From NCBI RefSeq assembly GCF_003286075.1, contig NZ_QLUV01000001.1, positions 372,001-436,000 on the forward strand: DNA of 64,000 nucleotides. The letters run 5' to 3'. Positions 16,770 to 25,732 of this stretch are shown here, piece after piece (positions within the stretch are counted from its first letter, which is position 1; every line of letters begins with the position of its first letter). A program made the translations under genes and the position numbers. The notes beneath the pieces were generated by a model. That model was not told the DNA's origin, made no database searches, and worked only from the letters and a program-made list of their open reading frames with translations. The stretch comes from Paracoccus endophyticus (GTDB taxonomy: Bacteria; Pseudomonadota; Alphaproteobacteria; Rhodobacterales; Rhodobacteraceae).

Positions 16770-17669
16770 TCAGGGCCTGAGGTATCTGGCGAACGCGTCC
16801 AGCGTGCGCTGCCACGCCAGTTCGGCGGCCTGCGCGTCATAGCGGGGCGTGGTGTCGTTGTGAAACCCGTGGTTGGTGCCGGGATACACATACGCCTCGT
16901 AGGTCTTGCCGTGCTGCTTCAGCGCGGCCTCAAAGGCCGGCCAGCCCGCGTTCACCCGCTCGTCCACCTCGGCGTAATGCAGCAGCAAGGGGGCCTGGAT
17001 CTGCGGCACCTCGGCGGCCTCGGGCTGGCGGCCATAGAACGGCACCGACACGGCCAGATCGGGATAGGCCACCGCCAGCGCGTTGCATACGCCCCCGCCA
17101 TAGCAAAAGCCGACGCAGCCCACCTTGCCCGTCCCGTCGGGATGGGCGCGCAGGAACTCGTAGGCGGCGAAGAAATCCTCCATCAGCTTCTCGGGCGGCA
17201 GGCTGGCCTGCATCTCGCGGCCCTGGTCGTCGTTGCCGGGATAGCCGCCCAGCGACGTCAGCCCGTCCGGCCCATAGGCCAGGTAGCCGGCCTTGGCGAC
17301 GCGCCGCACCACATCCGCGATATAGGGGTTCAGGCCCCGGTTCTCGTGGATCACCAGCACGGCGGGCAGCGTGCCGGTGGCGTCCGCCGGGCGCGCCATC
17401 AGCCCCTCGATCCGGCCGGTCCCCTCGGGGCTGTCATAGCCGGCGGTCTCGGTGCGGATGGCGGGGTCGTCGGGCGCGACCTGGGCGGCCAGCGCATAGT
17501 TGGGCGACAGCGCGTCCAGGATCATCGTCGCCGTCACGCCGGCCGCGGCATACTGGCCCGCCTGCTTCAGAAAGTCCCGCTTGCTCATCTTGCCGTGGAC
17601 ATAGCCGTCGAAGATTTCCAGGATCCGCGGATCGAAATCCGCGGCGCGCTTGCGTCCGTCACTGCTCAT
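16770..17669 (-). CDS. Dienelactone hydrolase family protein, probably exported
   Basis: This is an alpha/beta hydrolase of 299 residues. The nucleophile motif GFCYGGG has the cysteine typical of the dienelactone hydrolase family (near residue 186). An aspartate in YAEVDERV (near 233) and a histidine in GTNHGFHND (near 268) complete the triad. Unlike cytosolic family members, the N-terminus has SKRDFLKQAG and then an alanine-rich hydrophobic stretch, resembling a twin-arginine signal with KR instead of RR, so export is possible. The natural substrate is unknown; many members are general carboxylesterases. GGAGGAACGCC precedes the ATG. Confidence 0.85.
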   Translation of the reverse strand: MSSDGRKRAADFDPRILEIFDGYVHGKMSKRDFLKQAGQYAAAGVTATMILDALSPNYALAAQVAPDDPAIRTETAGYDSPEGTGRIEGLMARPADATGTLPAVLVIHENRGLNPYIADVVRRVAKAGYLAYGPDGLTSLGGYPGNDDQGREMQASLPPEKLMEDFFAAYEFLRAHPDGTGKVGCVGFCYGGGVCNALAVAYPDLAVSVPFYGRQPEAAEVPQIQAPLLLHYAEVDERVNAGWPAFEAALKQHGKTYEAYVYPGTNHGFHNDTTPRYDAQAAELAWQRTLDAFARYLRP

Positions 17670-17846
17670 GGCGTTCCTCCGTTCACGTGCGGACCAGCGT
17701 AACCCGCGGGCGCGCCGCGCAGCCTCACGAAGGCGTCATCCGTGCGGGCACCCAGCGGCGCGGGCGGCAGCGGGGGCGAAGGATCACCGGCCCCGCCCGC
17801 CCCCCGGCGTGATCTGGCGGCGCGGGGCGCGCGCCCTGCCCGATCG

Positions 17847-18272
17847 TCAGCCGCCCGCCAGGTCGCGGGCGATCGCGGCCATCCGGTCGTCGGGCAGGCG
17901 CGGCGGGACGGAATAGCCACCGGGGCCATCGGCCAGATAGGCCTGCGAGGACACGTCGTGGACCTCGTGCATGGGCACGACATGGGCATGGGCGTGGGGG
18001 ACGTGGATGCCGGTGAAGACCATCGCGACCCGCTCGACCCCGTAAAGCGTCTTCATCCGCCGGGACAGGGCCTGACAACGCTCCATGACCCGGGCGGCGA
18101 GCGGCGCGGGAATGTCCTCGAACCAGACGTGGTGGGCCTTGGGGATGACCAGTGTATGGCCCGGCCGGATCGGATGCAGGTCCAGAAAGGCGATGATCTC
18201 GTCGTCCTCATGCACGACATGGGCGGGCAGTTCGTGCCGCGCGATCCGGCAGAACAGGCAGTCGTGGGTCAT
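17847..18272 (-). CDS. HIT family nucleotide hydrolase/transferase
   Basis: This 141-residue protein belongs to the histidine triad superfamily. It begins MTHDCLFCRIARHE, the usual HIT N-terminus with a Cys-x-x-Cys pair, and carries the catalytic HAHAHVVPMH triad near residue 94. Members hydrolyse adenosine phosphoramidates or dinucleotide polyphosphates; the substrate of this one is not known. The ATG chosen is preceded by AAAGGA; an upstream in-frame start would add 36 unrelated residues. It appears monocistronic. Confidence 0.92.
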   Translation of the reverse strand: MTHDCLFCRIARHELPAHVVHEDDEIIAFLDLHPIRPGHTLVIPKAHHVWFEDIPAPLAARVMERCQALSRRMKTLYGVERVAMVFTGIHVPHAHAHVVPMHEVHDVSSQAYLADGPGGYSVPPRLPDDRMAAIARDLAGG

Positions 18273-18452
18273 GGCAGCATCCTTTCGCCGCAGGTCGGGC
18301 GTCGAACCGCAGACTGGGTCATCGCTGCGCGGGGCACAATCCGCTGCGTCGCGGCACGCGCGCGCCCCACCCCGACGCATCGCGCGGACGCGGCCGGTCC
18401 GCTGCCGGCCCTGCGCGTCCCGCCTTCACCGGCTGTCGGCGGGTGCGGTGGA

Positions 18453-18851
18453 TCACGCGCGCGTCCGCCGGATCAGCGGAAACAGTGCAAAAACAAGCTG
18501 CGCCGCCAGCCCAAGCACCCCTGCGGCCGTCGCAAGCGAGCGCAGGAACGCGCCCGGCGTCATGCCCAGGACCACCGCCACCCCGGTTTCGGCCAGCCAG
18601 AGCAGCGCAAGCGCGGTCGCGCCCATCAGCAGGCGGTCCCCGACGCCTTGGCCAACGGCGATCCTGCCCAGCACCGCGCCGCAGATCAGCCACGCGGCAG
18701 CCAGCATCACCGGCACCTCGACAGCCACGGCAGCGGTCGCGCCGATCGCGGGCACAAGGACCAGAATCCTGACCACGCCCAGGACGCTGCCGACGGCAAA
18801 GACCGCCGCCGCATAGATCAGGCCCGCACGCATTGCCGTCATCGCCGTCAT
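18453..18851 (-). CDS. Small integral membrane protein
   Basis: The function is not recognised. The product has about 132 residues and four predicted hydrophobic segments (beginning [17 protein letters not shown]), with a basic C-terminal end RRTRA. Three in-frame ATGs (18851, 18842, 18833) are possible starts and no strong ribosome binding site separates them. The gene lies 22 nt beyond the tuf terminator, so it either depends on read-through or has its own undetected promoter. It is convergent with nothing and followed by a 180-nt gap before the HIT gene. Confidence 0.6.
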   Translation of the reverse strand: MTAMTAMRAGLIYAAAVFAVGSVLGVVRILVLVPAIGATAAVAVEVPVMLAAAWLICGAVLGRIAVGQGVGDRLLMGATALALLWLAETGVAVVLGMTPGAFLRSLATAAGVLGLAAQLVFALFPLIRRTRA

Positions 18852-18872
18852 TGCCGCCTTGCCTCGGATTGC

Positions 18873-18896
18873 AAAAGGGCCCCGACAGGGACCCTT
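18873..18896 (-). terminator. Rho-independent terminator of tuf
   Basis: A 9-bp stem AAGGGTCCC / GGGGCCCTT (one G-U pair) with a 4-nt loop is followed by TTTT on the minus strand, about 100 nt after the tuf stop. Confidence 0.75.
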
Positions 18897-18960
18897 CCTT
18901 GCGGTGTCACCACCGTCCTTGCCCCATGGCGCAGGGCCTGGACCGTGCATGCAGACAGCA

Positions 18961-18980
18961 GGCGGGGCCGAAACCCCGCC
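18961..18980 (-). promoter_or_regulatory. Hairpin directly after tuf
   Basis: A perfect 7-bp stem (GGCGGGG / CCCCGCC) with a 6-nt loop lies 13 nt after the tuf stop codon. It lacks a T-run and probably protects the 3' end or assists the terminator further down. Confidence 0.45.
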
Positions 18981-18993
18981 CCCGCCCCTTGCC

Positions 18994-20169
<1,176 letters not shown>

Positions 20170-20229
20170 CATGGCCTCCTGGTCGTCGGGCGGCCGGCTG
20201 GACGACGCCCTGTCAAAACATCGCCGCGA

Positions 20230-20256
20230 CTTATAAGGGCGGGGGTGAAAAATCAA
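20230..20256 (-). promoter_or_regulatory. Predicted promoter of tuf
   Basis: TATAAG and TTGATT are present on the minus strand with 15 nt between them, about 60 nt upstream of the tuf start. The -10 is good; the -35 is partial and the spacing is shorter than ideal. Confidence 0.45.
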
Positions 20257-20285
20257 GGCAGGGCGCAGGGGAACCGGGGAAATGG

Positions 20286-21551
20286 ATGGACCGCGTGAAC
20301 AGACCCGACCGTGATCCCGAAGCCTTTCTGCGCGGCCTGTTCGCCGCCGCCGTGGCGGCCGCCGATCCGATGCGGGTCGTGCCCGCCGCGCTGCCGCCCA
20401 GGCCGCCGGGCCGCGTGCTGGTGGTCGGCGCGGGCAAGGCCAGCGCCCGCATGGCCGAGGCGGTCGAATCCGCCTGGGGCCCGTGCGAGGGGCTGGTCAT
20501 CACCCGCACGGGCCACGCCCGGCCCACCCGACGCATCGAGATCGTCGAGGCCGCCCATCCGGTGCCCGACGCGGCCGGCGCCGCGGCCACGGCGCGGATG
20601 CTGGACCGGCTGGCGGGGCTGTCGGCGGACGATCTGGTGCTGGTGCTGATCTCGGGCGGCGCGTCGGCCCTGCTGGTGGCCCCTGCGCCGGGCGTGACGC
20701 TGGACGACAAGATCGCGCTGAACGCCGCGCTTCTGGCCTCGGGCGCGCCGATCGACCGGATGAACACCGTCCGCAAGCACATCAGCCGCGTCAAGGGCGG
20801 GCAGCTGGCGGCGGCCGCCGCGCCCGCCCGGGTGCTGGCGCTGCTGATTTCCGACGTGCCGGGCGACGACCCGGCGTTCATCGGCTCGGGCCCCACGGTG
20901 GGCGACGCCTCGACCCCGGCCGAGGCGCTGGCCGTTCTGGACCGCTGGCGGGTGCCCGCCCCCGACGCGGTGCGCGCCGCGCTGTCGCGGCCGACCGGCG
21001 TGGTGGCGCCCGGCGATCCGCGACTGGCCCGGGTCGAGAACCGCATCGTCGCGGCCCCGGCGCTGTCGCTGGCCGCCGCGGCCGGGCTGGCGCAGGCGGC
21101 GGGCGTCGTGGTCGAGTCCCTCGGCGATCGGGTCGAGGGCGAGGCCCGCGACATCGCCGCCGTCCATGCCGCCCGCGTGCTGGCCCTGCCCCGCGACCGG
21201 CCGCGGCTGCTGCTGTCGGGGGGCGAGCTGACCGTGACCCGGCGCGGCGACGGCGTGGGGGGACCGAACGCCGAATACGCGCTGGCGCTGGCCTTGGCGC
21301 TGGACGGGGCGCCCGGCCTCCATGCCCTGGCCTGCGACACCGACGGCATCGACGGCGCGGCCGAGGTCGCAGGCGCGGTGATCGACCCCGGCACGCTGGC
21401 GCGCGCGCGGGCGGCGGGGGTGGACCCGGTGGCGGCGCTGGCGCGCAACGACGCGCATGGCTTCTTTGCCGCGGTCGGCGGGCAGGTCGTCACCGGTCCC
21501 ACGCTGACCAACGTCAACGATATCCGCGCCATCCTGGTCCTGCCGGGCTGA
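20286..21551 (+). CDS. Glycerate 2-kinase (DUF4147/MOFRL family)
   Basis: This protein of about 421 residues matches the GckA/TtuD type of glycerate kinase, which phosphorylates glycerate to 2-phosphoglycerate in the serine cycle, glyoxylate or tartrate use. The N-terminal DUF4147 domain carries [18 protein letters not shown] and [10 protein letters not shown]. The C-terminal MOFRL domain has [23 protein letters not shown] and DTDGIDG. The ATG chosen follows a GGGGA stretch; another ATG 4 nt earlier is out of frame. It is divergent from tuf, and no other tartrate or serine-cycle gene is adjacent, so the pathway is not decided by context. Confidence 0.9.
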   Translation: MDRVNRPDRDPEAFLRGLFAAAVAAADPMRVVPAALPPRPPGRVLVVGAGKASARMAEAVESAWGPCEGLVITRTGHARPTRRIEIVEAAHPVPDAAGAAATARMLDRLAGLSADDLVLVLISGGASALLVAPAPGVTLDDKIALNAALLASGAPIDRMNTVRKHISRVKGGQLAAAAAPARVLALLISDVPGDDPAFIGSGPTVGDASTPAEALAVLDRWRVPAPDAVRAALSRPTGVVAPGDPRLARVENRIVAAPALSLAAAAGLAQAAGVVVESLGDRVEGEARDIAAVHAARVLALPRDRPRLLLSGGELTVTRRGDGVGGPNAEYALALALALDGAPGLHALACDTDGIDGAAEVAGAVIDPGTLARARAAGVDPVAALARNDAHGFFAAVGGQVVTGPTLTNVNDIRAILVLPG

Positions 21552-21656
21552 CCCGGCCGCAGGCCCGATCAGGCGCAGGGAACCACACCCCTTGGCGCGG
21601 CGTTCTGTTAACGGCGGGGTGCGCCCCTGCGCCCCAAAGCCCTTCGGAGGAAACCC

Positions 21657-22574
21657 ATGTCGATGATGAAATCCCTCGCCCGCGTTGCGGCCGGCGTCAT
21701 GCTGGCCAAGGGCGTCGGCACCATGATGCGCCAGGCGCAGCAATCCGGCGGCCGTCCGGCGTCCACGCGCCAGACCGGCGGCGGCATCCTGGGCGACCTG
21801 CTGGGTGGCGCGGGGGGCACCGCGGGATCGTCCGGCGGCATGGGCGGCGGCCTTGGCGGGATGCTGGGGCAGGTGCTGGGCGGCCAGGCTGGCGGTGCGG
21901 GCACGGGCCGGCGCTATGGCGGCCCGCAATCGACGGGCGCCAGCGGCGGGCTGGGCGGCATCCTCGATCAGCTGACTGGTCAGTCGGGGACCGCGCGCAC
22001 CGGATCGGCCACCGGCGGAATGGCCGGCGGCGGCTTGGGCGGCCTGCTGGGCGGTCTGGCCGGCGGCGCGGCGGCGGGGTCGCTGGGCGGGATGCTGGGC
22101 GGGCTGATGAACGGGCCGGCGCAACGCGGCGCGCAGCCGCAGAACGACGCCACCTTCGGCGAGCTGTTCAACGACGCGCTGGCCCGCGGCGACGAGCCCG
22201 AGGTCGCCCCCACCCCGGAACAGAACGCCATCGCCGGGCTGATGCTGCGCGCGATGATCCAGGCGGCCAAGGCCGACGGCAAGATCGACGAAAGCGAGAA
22301 AGAGCGGCTGATGGGCCAGCTTGGCGATCTGGACGAGGCCGACCGCGCCTTTGTCCGCGAACAGATGGCCGCCCCCGTGGATGCCCAGGCCCTGGCGCGC
22401 GAGGTGCCCAAGGGCATGGAGCCGCAGGTCTACATGATGTCCCTGATGGCCATCGACTTCGACAGCCGGGCCGAGGCGGAATACCTGCATGGGCTGGCAG
22501 AGGCCATGGGCCTGGACCAGCAGCAGATCAACGCCATCCACGAGAAGGTGGGCGTGCAGAACCTCTACGCCTGA
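21657..22574 (+). CDS. DUF533 / YebE-like protein with a TerB-like domain
   Basis: This 305-residue protein has a glycine-rich, low-complexity first half with repeated LGGxLG-type motifs (about residues 35-165) and a helical C-terminal domain typical of DUF533. That domain includes IAGLMLRAMIQAAKADGKID and resembles the TerB fold. Escherichia coli YebE is the best-known relative and is an envelope-stress-induced membrane protein; no biochemical function is known. The N-terminal MSMMKSLARVAAGVMLAKG may anchor it. GGAGG precedes the ATG. A hairpin with an 8-bp GC stem follows the stop. Confidence 0.85.
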   Translation: MSMMKSLARVAAGVMLAKGVGTMMRQAQQSGGRPASTRQTGGGILGDLLGGAGGTAGSSGGMGGGLGGMLGQVLGGQAGGAGTGRRYGGPQSTGASGGLGGILDQLTGQSGTARTGSATGGMAGGGLGGLLGGLAGGAAAGSLGGMLGGLMNGPAQRGAQPQNDATFGELFNDALARGDEPEVAPTPEQNAIAGLMLRAMIQAAKADGKIDESEKERLMGQLGDLDEADRAFVREQMAAPVDAQALAREVPKGMEPQVYMMSLMAIDFDSRAEAEYLHGLAEAMGLDQQQINAIHEKVGVQNLYA

Positions 22575-22592
22575 TCGCGGCCCGATCGCCAA

Positions 22593-22624
22593 GGCCGGCC
22601 GGTCCCCCACGGGGCCGGCCGTTT
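22593..22624 (+). terminator. Probable terminator after the DUF533 gene
   Basis: Two copies of GGCCGGCC (each self-complementary) are separated by 12 nt and followed by GTTTG, forming a very stable hairpin with a weak T-tract. Confidence 0.55.
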
Positions 22625-22684
22625 GCCGTTTCCCCCGCCAGACCGCTGGTCTAGCATCCCCGCCGAACGACACCGGAGGGGACG

Positions 22685-23770
22685 ATGAAGCGCCGCACTT
22701 TCCTGACCACCGCAACCTTGGGCGGGGCCGCCGCCACGCTGGCCGCGCCGGCCCTGGCGCAAGCCCAGCCGCAGGTGAACTGGCGCTTGACGTCGAGCTA
22801 TCCGAAAAGTCTGGAAACGCTCTACGGCATCTCGGCGCACCTGTCGAAACGCATCGCCGAGATGACGGACGGCGGCTTCCAGATCCAGGCCTTCGCCCCC
22901 GGCGAGATCGTGCCCGGGCTGCAGGCCATCGACGCGGTGGGCGAGGGGACGGTGGAATGCGCCCATTCGCTGGGCAGCTTCAAGATCGGGGCCGACCCGA
23001 CCTGGGCCTTTGACACCTCGCTGCCCTTCGGGATGAACTCGCGCCAGCATGTCTCGTGGCTGTACTATGGCGGCGGACGGGAACTGGTGAACGACTTCAT
23101 CCGGTCGGCCAATGTCCTGTCGATCCCGTCGGGCAACACCGGCGCGCAGATGGGCGGCTGGTATCGCAAGGAGATCAACTCGATGGCCGACCTGCAGGGG
23201 CTGAAGCTGCGGATCGCGGGCCTGGGCGGCACGATCCTGTCGCGGCTGGGGGTCGTGCCCCAGCAGATCGGCGGCGGCGACCTTTACGCGGCGCTGGAAC
23301 GGGGCACCATCGACGCGGCCGAGTTCAGCGGCCCCTATGACGACGAAAAGCTGGGGCTGAACAAGGTCGCGCCGCATTACTATTACCCCGGCTGGTGGGA
23401 GGGGACGGCCAACGTCGGGCTGTTCGTCAACCTGGACAAGTGGGCCGCGCTGCCAAGGCATTATCAGGCCGCGCTGGAGGCCGCCTGCGCCGAGACGATG
23501 GCGCACTGCCTGGCCAAGTACGACGCCTACAACCCCGACGCGCTGATCCGCCTGATCGGCGCGGGCGCAAAGCTGCACGCCTTCCCCGACGACGTGCTGC
23601 AGGCGGCATTCGCCGAATCGCGCAAGGTCTATGAGGAATTCGCCGCCGCGAACCCGGCCTTCAGGACGATCTACGACCAGTGGCTGCCCTATTGGCAAAA
23701 GCAGCAGCAATGGTTCCGGGTGGCCGAACTGCCGTTCGACTATTTCACCTCGGGCAAGGCGCAGATGTAG
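22685..23770 (+). CDS. TRAP transporter substrate-binding protein (orphan)
   Basis: This is a 361-residue periplasmic binding protein of the DctP superfamily, similar in overall layout to the 2-oxoacid-binding TakP subgroup. The N-terminus MKRRTFLTTATLGG is a twin-arginine signal ending near ALAQAQ. The conserved segment LKLRIAGLGGTILSRLG supplies the arginine that clamps the ligand carboxylate. TRAP systems also need DctQ and DctM membrane subunits, and none is encoded nearby, so it must work with membrane subunits elsewhere or have another role. GGAGGGG precedes the ATG. Ligand identity is uncertain. Confidence 0.9.
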   Translation: MKRRTFLTTATLGGAAATLAAPALAQAQPQVNWRLTSSYPKSLETLYGISAHLSKRIAEMTDGGFQIQAFAPGEIVPGLQAIDAVGEGTVECAHSLGSFKIGADPTWAFDTSLPFGMNSRQHVSWLYYGGGRELVNDFIRSANVLSIPSGNTGAQMGGWYRKEINSMADLQGLKLRIAGLGGTILSRLGVVPQQIGGGDLYAALERGTIDAAEFSGPYDDEKLGLNKVAPHYYYPGWWEGTANVGLFVNLDKWAALPRHYQAALEAACAETMAHCLAKYDAYNPDALIRLIGAGAKLHAFPDDVLQAAFAESRKVYEEFAAANPAFRTIYDQWLPYWQKQQQWFRVAELPFDYFTSGKAQM

Positions 23771-23831
23771 GGCTGCGGGTTCGCGCGAAGGATCAGGCCC
23801 GGCGGGCGGCGCCGTGTTCCCGCGCGCCCCC

Positions 23832-24443
23832 TCAGGGCGCGAGACGGTTCACGCAGGCCACGACCCAGCCCGCAGGGCGCGCCTCGATCACCGTCAGCGA
23901 CAGGGGCGCGATGCGGAAGGCAAGCGCCCCGGCCATGCTGCCGGTGGCGCACGCAAGGGCCGCGCGCACGGTGCCCGCGTGCGCCACGACCGCGACGCGC
24001 CCGCCGCGGCGGGCCAGATCCTGCAGCGCGGGGATGGTCCGGTCGCACAGCGCGGCGAAGCTTTCGCCCCCCGGTGGCGCCGTCCGGGCCAGTTCGTCCG
24101 CGCCGATCGGCCCCAGGTCGGGCAGATGGGCATAGGCCGCCCCCTCCCACGCGCCGAAGTCCTGTTCCCACAGGCGCGGGTCCTGATCGACATCCGCCCC
24201 CGGCCACAGCGCCGCCGCAGTCAGGCGGCAGCGCAGCGCGGGACTGGCGACGATGCGGTCCACCGGCCCGGCCAGCGCCGCCAGGGCCGCGGCAGCCCCC
24301 GCATCCACCACCGCCGTGACATCGGTGCGCCCCGTCAGCCGGTTGCGGTCGTCCGCGGGCGCGTGCCGGATCAGCAGCAGCGTCGTCCCCTCGCACGGGG
24401 ACGCAGCCTTCGGATCGGCGGCGGGGTCGGCGGAGGGGGCCAA
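23832..24443 (-). CDS. Histidine phosphatase family protein (TTG start)
   Basis: This protein of about 203 residues belongs to the phosphoglycerate-mutase-like histidine phosphatases. The phospho-acceptor motif LLLIRHAPADDRNRLTGRTD holds the catalytic histidine (RHA where RHG is usual). A second active-site histidine is in VVAHAGTVRAAL, and a conserved Glu is in WEQDFGAWEG. The GRTD segment resembles alpha-ribazole phosphatases of cobalamin synthesis, but no cobalamin gene is near, so the substrate is open. No ATG or GTG is suitable; TTG at 24443 is preceded by GAAGGA with a 6-nt gap. It is the last gene downstream of opgC, after 128 nt. Confidence 0.8.
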   Translation of the reverse strand: MAPSADPAADPKAASPCEGTTLLLIRHAPADDRNRLTGRTDVTAVVDAGAAAALAALAGPVDRIVASPALRCRLTAAALWPGADVDQDPRLWEQDFGAWEGAAYAHLPDLGPIGADELARTAPPGGESFAALCDRTIPALQDLARRGGRVAVVAHAGTVRAALACATGSMAGALAFRIAPLSLTVIEARPAGWVVACVNRLAP

Positions 24444-24571
24444 GCAAAGTCCTTCGGTCGTCGGCGTGCCGCGTCTTGCGGGACCGCGACGCCGGGAACA
24501 AGGGCCGCGCGCCGCGGTCGCGGCCGAGCGGGCCAGGCCTTGCCACGGGCGCGGCGCGCGGATGCGCGGCC

Positions 24572-25732
24572 CTAGCGCGCCTGCGTGCGTCCCGCCTGCG
24601 TGCGTCCCGCCTGCGTGCGCCCCGCCTGGAGGCGCAGCCAGCTGTCCGCCACCAGCCACAGCGCAGCCATCACCCACAGATCCACGGCCAGCAGACGCGG
24701 CCATCCCGCGCCGGGCGGCGTCATCGCCATCGCATCGCCCACCACCGACAGCAGCACGCAGGCCACAAAGCTGACCAGCCCGCCGCGGCCGATGACCGCC
24801 AGCGCCCGGCCCAGCCGCGTCGCGGCCAGCCGCCCCAGCACCCCCGCCAGCGGCACCGCGACCAGCCAGCTTGCGGCGACGATGGCGACGACGCGCACCG
24901 CATCCAGCCGCCACTTGTCCACCGGGCCGCTCAGTCCCCACAGCGCGTCGCGCAGCGGCTGCAAGGGCGGCACGGCATGGCCCCAGCGCGCCGTCCAGCC
25001 CAGCAGGGTCCCATACAGCATCACCACCGCCGCCAGCACCGTCAGCAGGCGGGCATGGCGGCGCAGGACCGGCATGAAGCGGTGGCGGAACGCCCCCATC
25101 GCGACGCCGGCGTGAAACAGCAGCTGCCAGCCGAAGGGGTTGAACAGCAGCCCGCCCTCGACCCGCTGGTTGGGCAGGGCGGCGTTCAGCGGGATCGCGA
25201 CGGCCCACAGCGCCAGCGATCCGGCGGCAAACCGCCACGGCCAGCGCAGCAGCAGCGGCACCGTGACCGGGGCCAGCGCCAGCAGGATGACATACAGCGC
25301 CAGCACGTCCAGCAGGTTCGGTTGCATCCACAGCAGCCCCAGCGTTCCCAGATAGCCCAGCGGGTTGTCGATCACCCAGTTGCCGTATTCGAACCAGACG
25401 GCGGTGTGGACCAGCCCCGCCTCGCGCAGGACGCGCGACAGCAGCGCCAGCAGGACGCCGCCCGCGATCAGCGCCAGCCACACCTGGCCCGCGCGGCGCA
25501 GGAACCGCCATTGCGCGGCGGCCAGCCCCTGGCGCGCCTGCACCTTGATCCAGACCATGCCCACCAGGAACCCCGACAGCAGCACGAACAGCTCGGCCGC
25601 ATCGAAGATGGCATAGTTCGTCAGCGTAAAGCGGCGCAGCACGCCGATCGGCATGTGGTCCAGCATGATGCAGACCAGCGCATAGCCCCGCAGCATGTCC
25701 AGCGCGGCGATCCGTCCAGGGCCCTGCGTCAT
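24572..25732 (-). CDS. opgC: OpgC-type periplasmic glucan succinyltransferase
   Basis: This 386-residue polytopic inner-membrane protein of the OpgC family has about ten hydrophobic segments. In Rhodobacter sphaeroides OpgC adds succinyl groups to osmoregulated periplasmic glucans, giving them negative charge. The N-terminus RIAALDMLRGYALVCIMLDH is characteristic, with the conserved histidine of membrane acyltransferases. The start codon overlaps the opgH stop by 4 nt (ATGA), showing translational coupling. The C-terminal tail is encoded by three perfect 15-bp repeats that give AGRTQ units ending in AR, an odd basic tail absent from the core fold. Confidence 0.88.
   Translation of the reverse strand: MTQGPGRIAALDMLRGYALVCIMLDHMPIGVLRRFTLTNYAIFDAAELFVLLSGFLVGMVWIKVQARQGLAAAQWRFLRRAGQVWLALIAGGVLLALLSRVLREAGLVHTAVWFEYGNWVIDNPLGYLGTLGLLWMQPNLLDVLALYVILLALAPVTVPLLLRWPWRFAAGSLALWAVAIPLNAALPNQRVEGGLLFNPFGWQLLFHAGVAMGAFRHRFMPVLRRHARLLTVLAAVVMLYGTLLGWTARWGHAVPPLQPLRDALWGLSGPVDKWRLDAVRVVAIVAASWLVAVPLAGVLGRLAATRLGRALAVIGRGGLVSFVACVLLSVVGDAMAMTPPGAGWPRLLAVDLWVMAALWLVADSWLRLQAGRTQAGRTQAGRTQAR
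24581..24625 (-). repeat. Three tandem 15-bp repeats in the opgC 3' end
   Basis: CTGCGTGCGTCCCGC (plus-strand sense) occurs at 24581-24595 and 24596-24610. A third copy at 24611-24625 differs by one base (CCC for TCC). The repeats are in frame and encode the C-terminal AGRTQ units of OpgC. Such arrays can expand or contract by slippage without breaking the reading frame. Confidence 0.85.
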
